Shown piece by piece: positions 38,013 through 46,634 of a stretch of DNA of 64,000 nucleotides. A program made the translations under genes and the position numbers. Under the pieces are notes generated by a model. It was not told the DNA's origin, ran no database searches, and was given only the letters and a program-made list of their open reading frames with translations. The DNA comes from Methylophaga sp. (GTDB lineage: Bacteria > Pseudomonadota > Gammaproteobacteria > Nitrosococcales > Methylophagaceae): NCBI GenBank assembly GCA_002706095.1, contig PAJP01000021.1, positions 186,001-250,000 of the forward strand, written 5' to 3'. Each line of letters begins with the position of its first letter. Position 1 is the first letter of the stretch.

Positions 38013-39773
38013 ATGGAAGAAGAAGTAAAGGGCTTAGGGGACTATCTCAATATTCTCTGGCGCAGAAAATATTGGGTTATTTTTCCCGCTGTGCTGTTAG
38101 CCATTGCAACTGTAGTGGTGGTTTTCTCTCTACCGGCTACTTATAAATCTCAAGGCACAATACTGATTGAGTCACAAGAAATTCCCAGTGATCTAGTTCG
38201 TTCAACAGTCACCAGCTATGCTGATCAGCGTATCGAAGTGATTAAGCAACGATTAATGACGACATCCAGAGTGATGGGCATGGTCAGAAAATATGATCTT
38301 TATCGTGCTGAGCGTCAAAAAACAGCTGCCACATCAGGTATTGTCGATTTATTTAAATCCAATGTCAGTGTGGACTTGGTTCAAGCTAACGTAACAGACC
38401 CTGTCAGTGGGCGAGCAAAACGGGCAAGTATCGCCTTTACTGTCTCATTCATGGATAAATCACCACAAAAAGCACAGCAAGTAGCGAACGAGCTGGTGAC
38501 AGAGTTTCTCAATGAAAATGTCAAAGCACGCACAGACCGAGCTGCAGAAACCAAAGACTTCCTTAAGGAGGAGGGCGATAAATTTCAGGCAAAAGTACGT
38601 GAATTAGAAAAACAAATTGCCGAATTTAAAGATCGTTACAGCGGTAGCCTGCCGGAGTTATTACAATACAATCTTTCGATGATTGAACGGCTTGGTGACG
38701 AACAAAGTACCAATCAAAATGAAATCTTATTATTGAAAGATCAAATCACCACATTAAGTCTTCAGCTTTCTACTATCCCAATGTATTTACCTCTGGGTGT
38801 AACTGCAAGCAGTGGAAATGAACCAAACACCTCTGAAGTGCGTCTGGAACAATTAAGAATTGAATACAGCACTTTATTATCAAAATATGAACCCACCCAT
38901 CCAGATGTAGTAAGAGTTAAACGACAAATTGATGCATTAGAAAAAGAGCTGGGTGTCACAGGGAATGATGCTCAAGTCATTCAAGCTGAATTGGACCAAG
39001 CAAAAACAGAGTTAAACACGCTGAGTGAAAAATATGCTGATAATCACCCTGATATAAAAGCACAAAAAAATAAGATTGCTGGCCTGGAAAAACGCCTGGA
39101 AAACGCTGACAGTCAGCCAGCTGAAACAACGTCATCATCCGAACGATTGAATCCCGCTTATGTGCAACTCAAATCCAAAATAGACTCAACGGAAAATGAA
39201 GTGTCTCGCTTAAGAGTTCGCCAGGAAGAGATTAAAACAAAACTTGCTGAATTTGAACGCCGTGTTTCGGAAACATACCAAGTTCAGCGGGCATATGATG
39301 AGCTGACACGCGATCACGAAAATACAGTAGCTAAATATCGTGAGTTACGTGCCAAACAGTTACAAGCTGAATTAGCACAGAATTTAGAGTCAGAAAACAA
39401 AGGTGAAAGCTTTACACTAATCGAACCGCCAGCAGTGCCTTCAAAGGCAGAGAAGCCCAATAGACCCAAATTACTTGTTCTCGGCTTAGGCGCATCTGTA
39501 GGTGCAGGGTTAGGATTAGCTCTTTTAGTTGAGATGTTCTTCGGTGGCGTAAGAGGGTATACACAAGTTGCTCATATTGTTGGTAAATCACCGCTGGTAG
39601 TCATCCCTGTTATCACAACAACACGAGAGCTGGCTCGCAGAAAAACATTAAGAAACCGCTGGATCATTATTGCTATTCTGTTAGCTATCGCATCAGTGAT
39701 AGCTGTACACTTTTACGTCATGAATCTCGAAGTGCTGTGGTATCGATTAATGCGAAAAGTCAGTTTGCTTTAA
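38013..39773 (+). CDS. Chain-length determinant / Wzc-like polysaccharide co-polymerase
   Basis: A 586-residue inner-membrane protein: a Wzz domain with a first span (VIFPAVLLAIATVVVVFSL, about 22-42), long periplasmic coiled coils (190-460), a GNVR-like tail with PPAVPSKAEKPNRPK before a second hydrophobic segment (about 483-505), and a third near 548-568. It lacks a kinase domain; the kinase is the next gene. It controls polymer length and links polymerisation to export, matching XrtA-system chain-length proteins. Confidence 0.92.
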   Translation: MEEEVKGLGDYLNILWRRKYWVIFPAVLLAIATVVVVFSLPATYKSQGTILIESQEIPSDLVRSTVTSYADQRIEVIKQRLMTTSRVMGMVRKYDLYRAERQKTAATSGIVDLFKSNVSVDLVQANVTDPVSGRAKRASIAFTVSFMDKSPQKAQQVANELVTEFLNENVKARTDRAAETKDFLKEEGDKFQAKVRELEKQIAEFKDRYSGSLPELLQYNLSMIERLGDEQSTNQNEILLLKDQITTLSLQLSTIPMYLPLGVTASSGNEPNTSEVRLEQLRIEYSTLLSKYEPTHPDVVRVKRQIDALEKELGVTGNDAQVIQAELDQAKTELNTLSEKYADNHPDIKAQKNKIAGLEKRLENADSQPAETTSSSERLNPAYVQLKSKIDSTENEVSRLRVRQEEIKTKLAEFERRVSETYQVQRAYDELTRDHENTVAKYRELRAKQLQAELAQNLESENKGESFTLIEPPAVPSKAEKPNRPKLLVLGLGASVGAGLGLALLVEMFFGGVRGYTQVAHIVGKSPLVVIPVITTTRELARRKTLRNRWIIIAILLAIASVIAVHFYVMNLEVLWYRLMRKVSLL

Positions 39774-39805
39774 TTGTCACCTGATTCTTCGAGTAGGAAA
39801 TAAGA

Positions 39806-40648
39806 ATGGATAGAATTCAAAAAGCCTTGGACAAAGCAAAGCAAAAGCATGCAGGGATCGAGGGTGAGCCAGAAAATACAATTGTGTCTACGGAAAACGA
39901 TAGAAACACTTCTTTTCCTGAAGATCCATTAGCACCGCCTTTACAGAATATTGAATATACGCAAACAAAAGTGGTTAAAACGCCACCCAGTGTTCTGGAA
40001 AACAATCGGGTTATTGCCGGTCATTACAACAATCCTCAATCAGCAGTGTTCCGTATGTTGCGTACACAGGTACTGCAGAAAATGCGGCAGAATGATTGGC
40101 AAACAATAGCGATTACATCGCCCACAGCAGGGGAAGGTAAATCATTGGTCTCCGCTAATCTGGCCGTTGCCATTGCAATGGAACTCAATCAGACAGTGCT
40201 TTTAGTCGATATGGACTTGAGAAATCCTTCGATTGCCAGCTACTTTGGATTAAATGTGGAAGTGGGCTTAAAAGAATATCTAGAAGATGATTTGTATCTT
40301 CACCATGTTCTAGTAAACCCTGGCGTAGAGAGGCTGGTGATATTACCAGGGAAGGGAAGAGCTGAAGACTCAGCCGAGTTACTCTCAAGCCCAAAAATGG
40401 CATCTTTAGTGAAAGATATTAAATCGCAATACAACTCGCGATTAATTATTTTTGATGTACCGCCTTTATTACAGACGGACGATGTTTTAATGTCTTCGAA
40501 TTATTTTGACTGTACTTTACTGGTGCTGGAAGACGGAAAAAATAATGAAGAGAACATTAAAAAGTCATTACAGTTGTTAGAAGGTTCACATCTTGTCGGG
40601 ACTGTGCTTAATAAAGCAGAAAGACATCCAACCCATCAGAATTATTAA
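39806..40648 (+). CDS. CpsD/CapB-type tyrosine autokinase
   Basis: A 280-residue bacterial tyrosine kinase, the cytosolic partner of the preceding co-polymerase. Walker A is TSPTAGEGKSLVSANLA, A' is VLLVDMDLRNPS and Walker B is LIIFDVPPL. The N-terminal stretch (MDRIQKALDKAKQ) is typical of exosortase-associated kinases. The usual Tyr-rich C-terminus is missing: the last 25 residues contain only the final Tyr280. Phosphorylation cycles would regulate chain assembly. No phosphatase is found in the window. Confidence 0.9.
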   Translation: MDRIQKALDKAKQKHAGIEGEPENTIVSTENDRNTSFPEDPLAPPLQNIEYTQTKVVKTPPSVLENNRVIAGHYNNPQSAVFRMLRTQVLQKMRQNDWQTIAITSPTAGEGKSLVSANLAVAIAMELNQTVLLVDMDLRNPSIASYFGLNVEVGLKEYLEDDLYLHHVLVNPGVERLVILPGKGRAEDSAELLSSPKMASLVKDIKSQYNSRLIIFDVPPLLQTDDVLMSSNYFDCTLLVLEDGKNNEENIKKSLQLLEGSHLVGTVLNKAERHPTHQNY

Positions 40649-40651
40649 TTC

Positions 40652-41542
40652 ATGTATACAGAACATTTTGGTCTGAATTTCAAGCCGTTTAACCTGGTCC
40701 CTGATCCTAAGTTTTTATATCTTAGCCCTGTACATAAAAAAGCCTTAACTATGCTCGAATATGGCTTAATGAGTCAGGCGGGTTTTACAGTCGTTACCGG
40801 AGAGATTGGTGCGGGTAAAACAACATTAATTCGGTCTCTCTTAAAAAAACTGGATGATGAATACCTGATCGGATTGATTAATAACACGAGTGAATCGTTC
40901 GGCGAATTGATGGAGTGGGTGCTTGATGCACTAGAAATACCATCTTCAGCCACTGATAATGCGAGTCGTTATCGTGATTATGTCGATTTTGTTATTGAAC
41001 AACATGCAAAAGGTAAAAAAATTGTTCTGATTGTAGATGAAGCTCAAAACTTATCCGTTAAGGCTTTGGAAGAGTTAAGACTACTCTCAAACGTCAATAT
41101 TGATGCAGATATCTTTATGCAGTTGGTATTAACTGGACAGCCTGAACTCAGTGATAAACTTAATTTACCCGAGCTTGAACAGTTTGCTCAACGAATTGGC
41201 GTTGAATATCACTTAAAAGCATTGAGCTATCCAGAAACACAAAAATACATCGAACATCGGATGGAAATTGCCGGTGCAGACCATAAGATTTTTACCAATG
41301 AAGCCTGCGCTGCTATCTTCTGCTATAGCGAAGGTGTACCAAGACGTATCAATAACCTATGTGACTTTGCTCTAGTATATGCTTTTGCTGATGATTCGAA
41401 AGAGGTCAATGTCAATACTGTAATCGACATGATTAAAGACAAACGCTCATCTACCATTATTAAAACAAAAGACAGTCAAAATCCTGATGTTAAGCGTGTT
41501 CGTAGTTGGCTTCTTGAGTTATACAACGTCCATCTGGTCTGA
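40652..41542 (+). CDS. ExeA-like AAA ATPase of the PEP-CTERM/XrtA system
   Basis: A 296-residue ATPase with Walker A (GEIGAGKTTLIRSLL), Walker B (VLIVDEAQNLS) and the family start (YTEHFGLNFKPFNLVPDPKFLYLSP). It resembles the ExeA/GspA family and its XrtA-associated branch (TIGR03015). Here the peptidoglycan-binding tail of ExeA is absent. It starts 3 nt after the kinase gene, so they are one operon. The exact role in EPS export is unknown. Confidence 0.9.
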   Translation: MYTEHFGLNFKPFNLVPDPKFLYLSPVHKKALTMLEYGLMSQAGFTVVTGEIGAGKTTLIRSLLKKLDDEYLIGLINNTSESFGELMEWVLDALEIPSSATDNASRYRDYVDFVIEQHAKGKKIVLIVDEAQNLSVKALEELRLLSNVNIDADIFMQLVLTGQPELSDKLNLPELEQFAQRIGVEYHLKALSYPETQKYIEHRMEIAGADHKIFTNEACAAIFCYSEGVPRRINNLCDFALVYAFADDSKEVNVNTVIDMIKDKRSSTIIKTKDSQNPDVKRVRSWLLELYNVHLV

Positions 41543-41634
41543 TTTCTTTCAAGTTAATTAAGATATTCTTTTGCACAAGAATATTTCTCTAAATGAGAAG
41601 TTCATCAAGTATGAAGCTAGTATTAAGTAACGGA

Positions 41635-41660
41635 TAGCGTTAGAGTTACCGTTAACGCTA
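41635..41660. promoter_or_regulatory. Inverted repeat upstream of the beta-helix gene
   Basis: TAGCGTTA (41635-41642) and TAACGCTA (41653-41660) are perfectly complementary around a 10-nt loop, about 20 bp before the ATG. With the 139-bp gap after the ATPase gene this suggests a separate promoter with an operator. A regulatory role is inferred. Confidence 0.35.
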
Positions 41661-41681
41661 ACGTATTAAGAGGTACATGTT

Positions 41682-44063
41682 ATGTCTATCAAATATAAAA
41701 TATTTTTAGCAATTTTTGGCATGTTTCTGACAATAACGCATGTACTCGCTGATTGCATTGTTACTAACAATAACTTCAATAAGTCATCAAAGATTATTTT
41801 CGTAAACCAATACAACGGAAGTGATCAGCTCGCAAAAACATACTCTCTTGATAACATTCGAAACCCATACGAAGCCAACAACGTGGCAGCTTTTCAGAGT
41901 ATTGAAAAAGCGAAGTTATTAGCCGATAAACGAAACGGTGATCTCATTTTAATCAAAACTGGCCGTCAGTGGACAAATTACGAAGCATGGGAAGGTAACA
42001 AGTTATCGGACTTTAATAAAGAAGTCATGAAGGCAAGTGGCATGTCACAAAGACAGTGTCAAGGTGAGTCACTAACATGGGTTCCTTCCGCTGTTAATGA
42101 TAACCAACCTGATCAACAACCCGTAACAACCGATTTTGTCAGCAATCCTGACGAAGTGACTCTGGCCAGAACACAAGAAACGTCCCCTATTAGGTTACCT
42201 GGTATCACTTCATCCGATACGAATGATACAACTCAGTCTTCAAGTTCATCTGGAAGAAGCAGCTCATCAAGTAGTTCTTCGGGAGGCTCAAGCAGGGGAA
42301 CTAACACCAATTCTTCTTCTAACCAGAGGTTGGAAGTATCAAATCAAAGCCTGTCAGACCCTTCAATCAGTACTAATGTTAATGGTAGAGCAAGACTCAA
42401 TAATACAACTTCCATTAAAGTAGAAAATCTTACTGAGAAGTCTGATGAGCAAAAAATATCAGACTTGGAGCAGCTAACTTCTGATGAAGTAGTGGAGTCT
42501 GGAGAAGATATTGCCCCAAATTATGAGTCGATAAGCTGTGAAGTAAATGCGCCTTGGAGATCAGCTATACAAACATATCCTCAAGATAGCAATGGCTGGT
42601 CCATAATTACACCAGATACTGAAACAAGAATTGTTTACGTTAGCTCGACAGAGGGCAATGACAGTCTAGCACGGCCATATCTTAGCGCTGAAGTGAACGA
42701 CCCATTTAACCCATCTGGCATACGAGCTTATAGAACTATTAAAGCTGCTTATTCGCAGCTTCGAAATGGTAAACCAGATTGGATATTGTTAAAAAAAGGC
42801 GATACTTTTGAATTGAACGATAGAATTTGGTTGAAGTCAGGCAAGTCGCAATCTGCACACCTTGTTTTTGGTGCTTACGGTAATGTCACTGATAAGAGAC
42901 CAATTGTAGATTCTGGGTTCAGTGATGTGATAACAGGTATTAAAGATAGGAGCTTTGTGACTTTAACAGGTATCGAGTTTTACGCAAGTAAGCGAGACCC
43001 TAAATCGAGTAATTTTGTCGGATGGGATGTTGACACGAATAGTCCTAAGGTATTCAGTAACATCGCAGGAAACGGCATTAAAGGGTTGCATATTGAAAAT
43101 AACCGCTTTAATTTTTATGGTTTGGCAGTCAGCATAAGTGGTGTTGAAGGCGGAATAGTACAAAATATTGTATTCAGAAGAAATGAAATTATGAATTCAT
43201 ACAGTACAGCAGGCCATTCACAAGGGCTGTATATGTATCTAACTGATAGTGTACTTGTTGAAGAAAATATCTTTGATCACAATGGCTGGTATCAACAACG
43301 ACCATCTAATATTCCTATGAATACAAAAAAATATGGGTATGCAACGTACTTTAATCATAATGTTTATATTGGCAACAGTACAAACCTTATAATCCAAAAC
43401 AATCTCTCATCACGTTCATCAAGCATTGGAATGAAGTTTGCTTCCAATTCTGACAAAAACACTAACTTAGATAGTATTAACTCTTACAATATGTTGCTCA
43501 AGAATAATGTTGTAGTGGAAGGCGAGGTCGGTTTCTCAATTGGAGGAAATAGAGATTTTAATAATGGTTATAGATGGGACAATATACAAGTTATAAATAA
43601 CGTGTTGACTAATATAGGCCGAACAAAACCAACAAATAGATCTCTGGCTTTCAATATTGACGTTAATGATTGGCAGTCTGGTGTTGTCTGCGGAAATACT
43701 GTCACTGATAATGCTGCCAATATATCAAACACGTATGGTTTAAGTGTGGCTGGCCACTCACGTGATTTAACAGTAAAAAATAACAGTTTTATAAACCTTG
43801 GAATTGCTCAAGACAAATCAGTTCTTGATTCTGCAGAGAATATTACTGGAAGTAATAATACTTATATAGCGAAAATTGATAACCTAAATGTTCTTGATCT
43901 GTATGTGAAGAGTCAGGGATTTTCTGATTATGAATCATACATAACATCAGTTCTAGACAAACTCAAAAATAATCCTGCAACTTACTATGATGTTAATAAA
44001 TTGATTAGAGACTTTAATAGTAGCGTTGCAAATGAAAAACAGATTTATCAGGCAAAGGAATAA
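41682..44063 (+). CDS. Secreted right-handed beta-helix protein with Ser-rich linker
   Basis: A 793-residue protein with a signal peptide (ending VLA, about residue 23). Residues 37-96 form a small domain that reappears at 316-375 (IIFVNQYNGSDQLA versus IVYVSSTEGNDSLA; DLILIKTGRQW versus DWILLKKGDTF). Between them lies a Ser-rich linker (about 176-214) and an acidic stretch. Residues 375-740 have repeating Asn-rich turns (IENNRFNF, VLVEENIFDHNGW, LIIQNNLSSR), typical of a parallel beta-helix as in polysaccharide lyases or epimerases. Catalytic residues cannot be assigned. Its place in the locus suggests trimming or binding of the polymer. Confidence 0.82.
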   Translation: MSIKYKIFLAIFGMFLTITHVLADCIVTNNNFNKSSKIIFVNQYNGSDQLAKTYSLDNIRNPYEANNVAAFQSIEKAKLLADKRNGDLILIKTGRQWTNYEAWEGNKLSDFNKEVMKASGMSQRQCQGESLTWVPSAVNDNQPDQQPVTTDFVSNPDEVTLARTQETSPIRLPGITSSDTNDTTQSSSSSGRSSSSSSSSGGSSRGTNTNSSSNQRLEVSNQSLSDPSISTNVNGRARLNNTTSIKVENLTEKSDEQKISDLEQLTSDEVVESGEDIAPNYESISCEVNAPWRSAIQTYPQDSNGWSIITPDTETRIVYVSSTEGNDSLARPYLSAEVNDPFNPSGIRAYRTIKAAYSQLRNGKPDWILLKKGDTFELNDRIWLKSGKSQSAHLVFGAYGNVTDKRPIVDSGFSDVITGIKDRSFVTLTGIEFYASKRDPKSSNFVGWDVDTNSPKVFSNIAGNGIKGLHIENNRFNFYGLAVSISGVEGGIVQNIVFRRNEIMNSYSTAGHSQGLYMYLTDSVLVEENIFDHNGWYQQRPSNIPMNTKKYGYATYFNHNVYIGNSTNLIIQNNLSSRSSSIGMKFASNSDKNTNLDSINSYNMLLKNNVVVEGEVGFSIGGNRDFNNGYRWDNIQVINNVLTNIGRTKPTNRSLAFNIDVNDWQSGVVCGNTVTDNAANISNTYGLSVAGHSRDLTVKNNSFINLGIAQDKSVLDSAENITGSNNTYIAKIDNLNVLDLYVKSQGFSDYESYITSVLDKLKNNPATYYDVNKLIRDFNSSVANEKQIYQAKE

Positions 44064-44071
44064 ATTAAATA

Positions 44072-45325
44072 ATGAAAGTTTTGATTCTGGCAGAGCAGTG
44101 TAATCCTGATTGGCCTTCATTGCCTGGTTTCTCATATGCGCTTGCTAATGAAATTGCAAAAAAAACAACTGTAGTATTAGTCACACATATTAGAAATAAA
44201 CAAAATATCGAAACCACAGAAAATAAAGTAATAAAAGAAATTATCTATATAGATACAGAAGTCATTGCTAAACCATTACATAAACTCAGCGAATTTTTGA
44301 GAAAGATCGGGATTGGTGGCTGGATGACTAAAATGGCATTAAAGTATCCACAATACATTCTGTTTGAGAAGAAAATTTATAATCTGTTACAAGAAAGAAT
44401 TGAACAAGGAGAATTTTCCTGTATTCACCGCATCTCTCCAGTCTCGCCGACACTTCCAAGCTTGTTGTCAAGTAAGGTAACTACACCTTTCATTTTGGGC
44501 CCTTTGAACGGGTCTTTACCTTGGCCTAAGCAGTATACGGAAGAAATAAAGAAAGAACGAGAGCTGATTTCTCATATCAGGAATATCTTTAAATATTTCC
44601 CTTATTATAAAAAGAGCTTTCAATCATCAACAGTAATTTTGTCAGCTTTCAAACATTCCGATAACGATGTACCTCTGACAGAGAGGCATAAAATTATTCG
44701 ATATAATGAATTGGGTGTTGATACTTCAAGCTATAGCCCGTTGGAGTCAAAAAAATATAATAAAAATAAAACTCGTTTTTTATTCGTTGGAAGGTTAGTA
44801 CCATACAAAGGTGCCCACGTACTTATAAATGCATTCGTTAAAAGTAAATTATTACAAATAAATAGCGAATTAATCATCGTAGGTGACGGCCCAGAAAGAC
44901 AATATCTTCAAGAGCTTATATCAAGTAATAATTTAGATGGTATCGTCAAAATTGAAGGCTGGAAGACTCAGTCAGAAGTCGCTGAATACATGAGGAATGC
45001 TGATATTTTTGCATTCCCGACGATCAGAGAGGTGGGAGGGAATGTGATTATAGAGGCGCTTTCTTCAGGACTTCCTTGCATTGTTCCTAACTATGGCGGT
45101 CCAAGTGAGTTAGTGGATGAAACTATTGGCATTAAGATTCCTCTTTCTGATAAAGAAACTTTCTTAAACGCTTATATCAGAAGTATGGAAGAATTATCTA
45201 AAGACAGCGTGAAAGTTGAAATGCTCTCAAAGAGTGCGAGGAAAAGGGCGCTTGAACAGCATTCATGGGAGGCAAGAGCTCTAGATGCAGTTAAGATATA
45301 TAAGTCATTGAATACAATTAATTAA
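44072..45325 (+). CDS. Glycosyltransferase family 4
   Basis: A 417-residue GT-B retaining glycosyltransferase. The C-terminal Rossmann half is clear: TRFLFVGRLVPYKGAHVLINAF, LIIVGDGPERQYLQEL, and the sugar-nucleotide EX7E-like region (FPTIREVGGNVIIEALSSGLPCI). It starts 8 nt after the beta-helix gene. Donor and acceptor are unknown. The coding sequence is noticeably AT-rich compared with the export genes. Confidence 0.9.
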   Translation: MKVLILAEQCNPDWPSLPGFSYALANEIAKKTTVVLVTHIRNKQNIETTENKVIKEIIYIDTEVIAKPLHKLSEFLRKIGIGGWMTKMALKYPQYILFEKKIYNLLQERIEQGEFSCIHRISPVSPTLPSLLSSKVTTPFILGPLNGSLPWPKQYTEEIKKERELISHIRNIFKYFPYYKKSFQSSTVILSAFKHSDNDVPLTERHKIIRYNELGVDTSSYSPLESKKYNKNKTRFLFVGRLVPYKGAHVLINAFVKSKLLQINSELIIVGDGPERQYLQELISSNNLDGIVKIEGWKTQSEVAEYMRNADIFAFPTIREVGGNVIIEALSSGLPCIVPNYGGPSELVDETIGIKIPLSDKETFLNAYIRSMEELSKDSVKVEMLSKSARKRALEQHSWEARALDAVKIYKSLNTIN

Positions 45326-46634
45326 AATTGTTCACTCTTCTCAGTTGGTTTTCGACTTTATTTAGATTTTTTACAAATAACTAATGACGTGAAGATAAAT
45401 CGGCAATTGACGACGTCTGGAGTTTCTAGACATTTATCATATTCTGAAAATAGTCGTTCATACTTCTTAGGTGATGTTTTGTTGTTATTAGTATGGCGAC
45501 GCTTTGGGTTTTCTAATACATTTCGATGTATTGAAAAAATCTGTGTCTGGTTTCACTTTGCTTTCGAGTATGGTTCGTCGAATTTTTTTCTTCAAATTAC
45601 TAAAAAATTTTTTGCGACTGTATCATCGCCAGCAGTTACCACTGCGCATCACACCTCGGTTCTATATTCAACGTAGTTAGTAATTTTCTGAATCGTTGAC
45701 TGGAGTAATGAGCACTTTGATCGGAATATAACCAGACCTGATTAATTGGTTTTTGTCGCTAAGAAGCCATAGCGAACGCATCGAGGGGCAGGTCATGTTT
45801 GATTCGGTTCCTCATAGACCGACCCACTATATATTGAACTTATAAATCCATTACTACAGTTAGAAAAAAATTTTCTGGGTATTAATATAGGTAATATCAC
45901 TGTTCTACCATAGTTCTGGTTTATCAACATCAAATGCATGTTGAGCCGAATTATATCGGGTGCACCCCTCGTATCGCCTTTTGGGGTGGTATATTCATGC
46001 TGCGCTTTCAACCCGGATCCTACATTAGCCATAAAACTCTGTCTCCGGCACAGTTAATTCTTGCTTATTTCAAATCCAGATAGATACTACGGTAACTATA
46101 ATGACTAATACTTTCCAATCAGAACTAGTTGATGTTGGGAATAAGTAACTTATCTTGATGCTGATGGTGGCTTATTGGTTGTTTCAGCGAGGCATAGTGA
46201 CTGCTAGAGTGAGAATGCTCAACGCATCATAAAGCAAACGAACAGGCGATAAGTACTACGGGCTTTTATGAACGGGTAAGTTCTTTCTCTCGCTGGCAAA
46301 GAGCATGGCGTTGTCTTTTAATATACCTCGTTCTTGTTGGACACGTTTCTGTCGAGCAACCTCAGTTTTAGAGCTGGCATCGTCGTTGGCTTCATGAAAA
46401 GCTCCATCCATTAATAGAAGCTTCGTGTTGACGTCGAGTCGACTTACGAGATCAGTGACTTCATAGCCAGCCATGAAGACTGGTTTGATTAACAGCTTCT
46501 TACATAAACCCGTCCATATGACGGATTATTGTTCCCATATTTGACTTATGGTTTTAATTACATTTTTTATCATACAAAAATCTCCACTTCTCAGGCCTTA
46601 CCACAAATATGGTGCAGACTAATATAATATCCAT
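45326..46634. other. Gene-poor, probably degenerate interval (1.3 kb)
   Basis: No convincing gene is seen between the GT4 gene and the inverted flippase gene. Short frames exist on both strands but lack ribosome sites and recognisable motifs; the only one worth listing is at 46256-46474. A perfect 10-bp palindrome GGGTGCACCC lies at 45958-45967 and CACCCC/GGGGTG pairs follow. No terminal inverted repeats of an insertion sequence were recognised. The interval looks like a recombination or insertion scar. Confidence 0.5.
46256..46528 (-). pseudogene. Open-frame remnant of unknown origin
   Basis: A minus-strand frame stays open for roughly 90 codons with a protein-like composition (KLLIKPVFMAGYEVTDLVSR, LLLMDGAFHEANDD, ARQKRVQQERGI). 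A start at the internal ATG would give 72 residues, but no ribosome site is evident and both ends stop abruptly. It may be a fragment of a transposase or another lost gene; I cannot name the family. It is downstream of the flippase gene on the same strand. Confidence 0.3.

Noticed and set aside
45389..45676. Possible 95-aa plus-strand protein in the gene-poor interval
   Set aside because: No ribosome site, no recognisable motif, composition unlike its neighbours.
45958..45985. GGGTGCACCC palindrome and CACCCC/GGGGTG pair as a terminator or insertion-sequence end
   Set aside because: No T run follows and no matching partner repeat was found at the other side of the interval.
45793..46032. Possible 79-aa minus-strand protein in the gene-poor interval
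   Set aside because: No family and no ribosome site seen; kept only as part of the degenerate interval.
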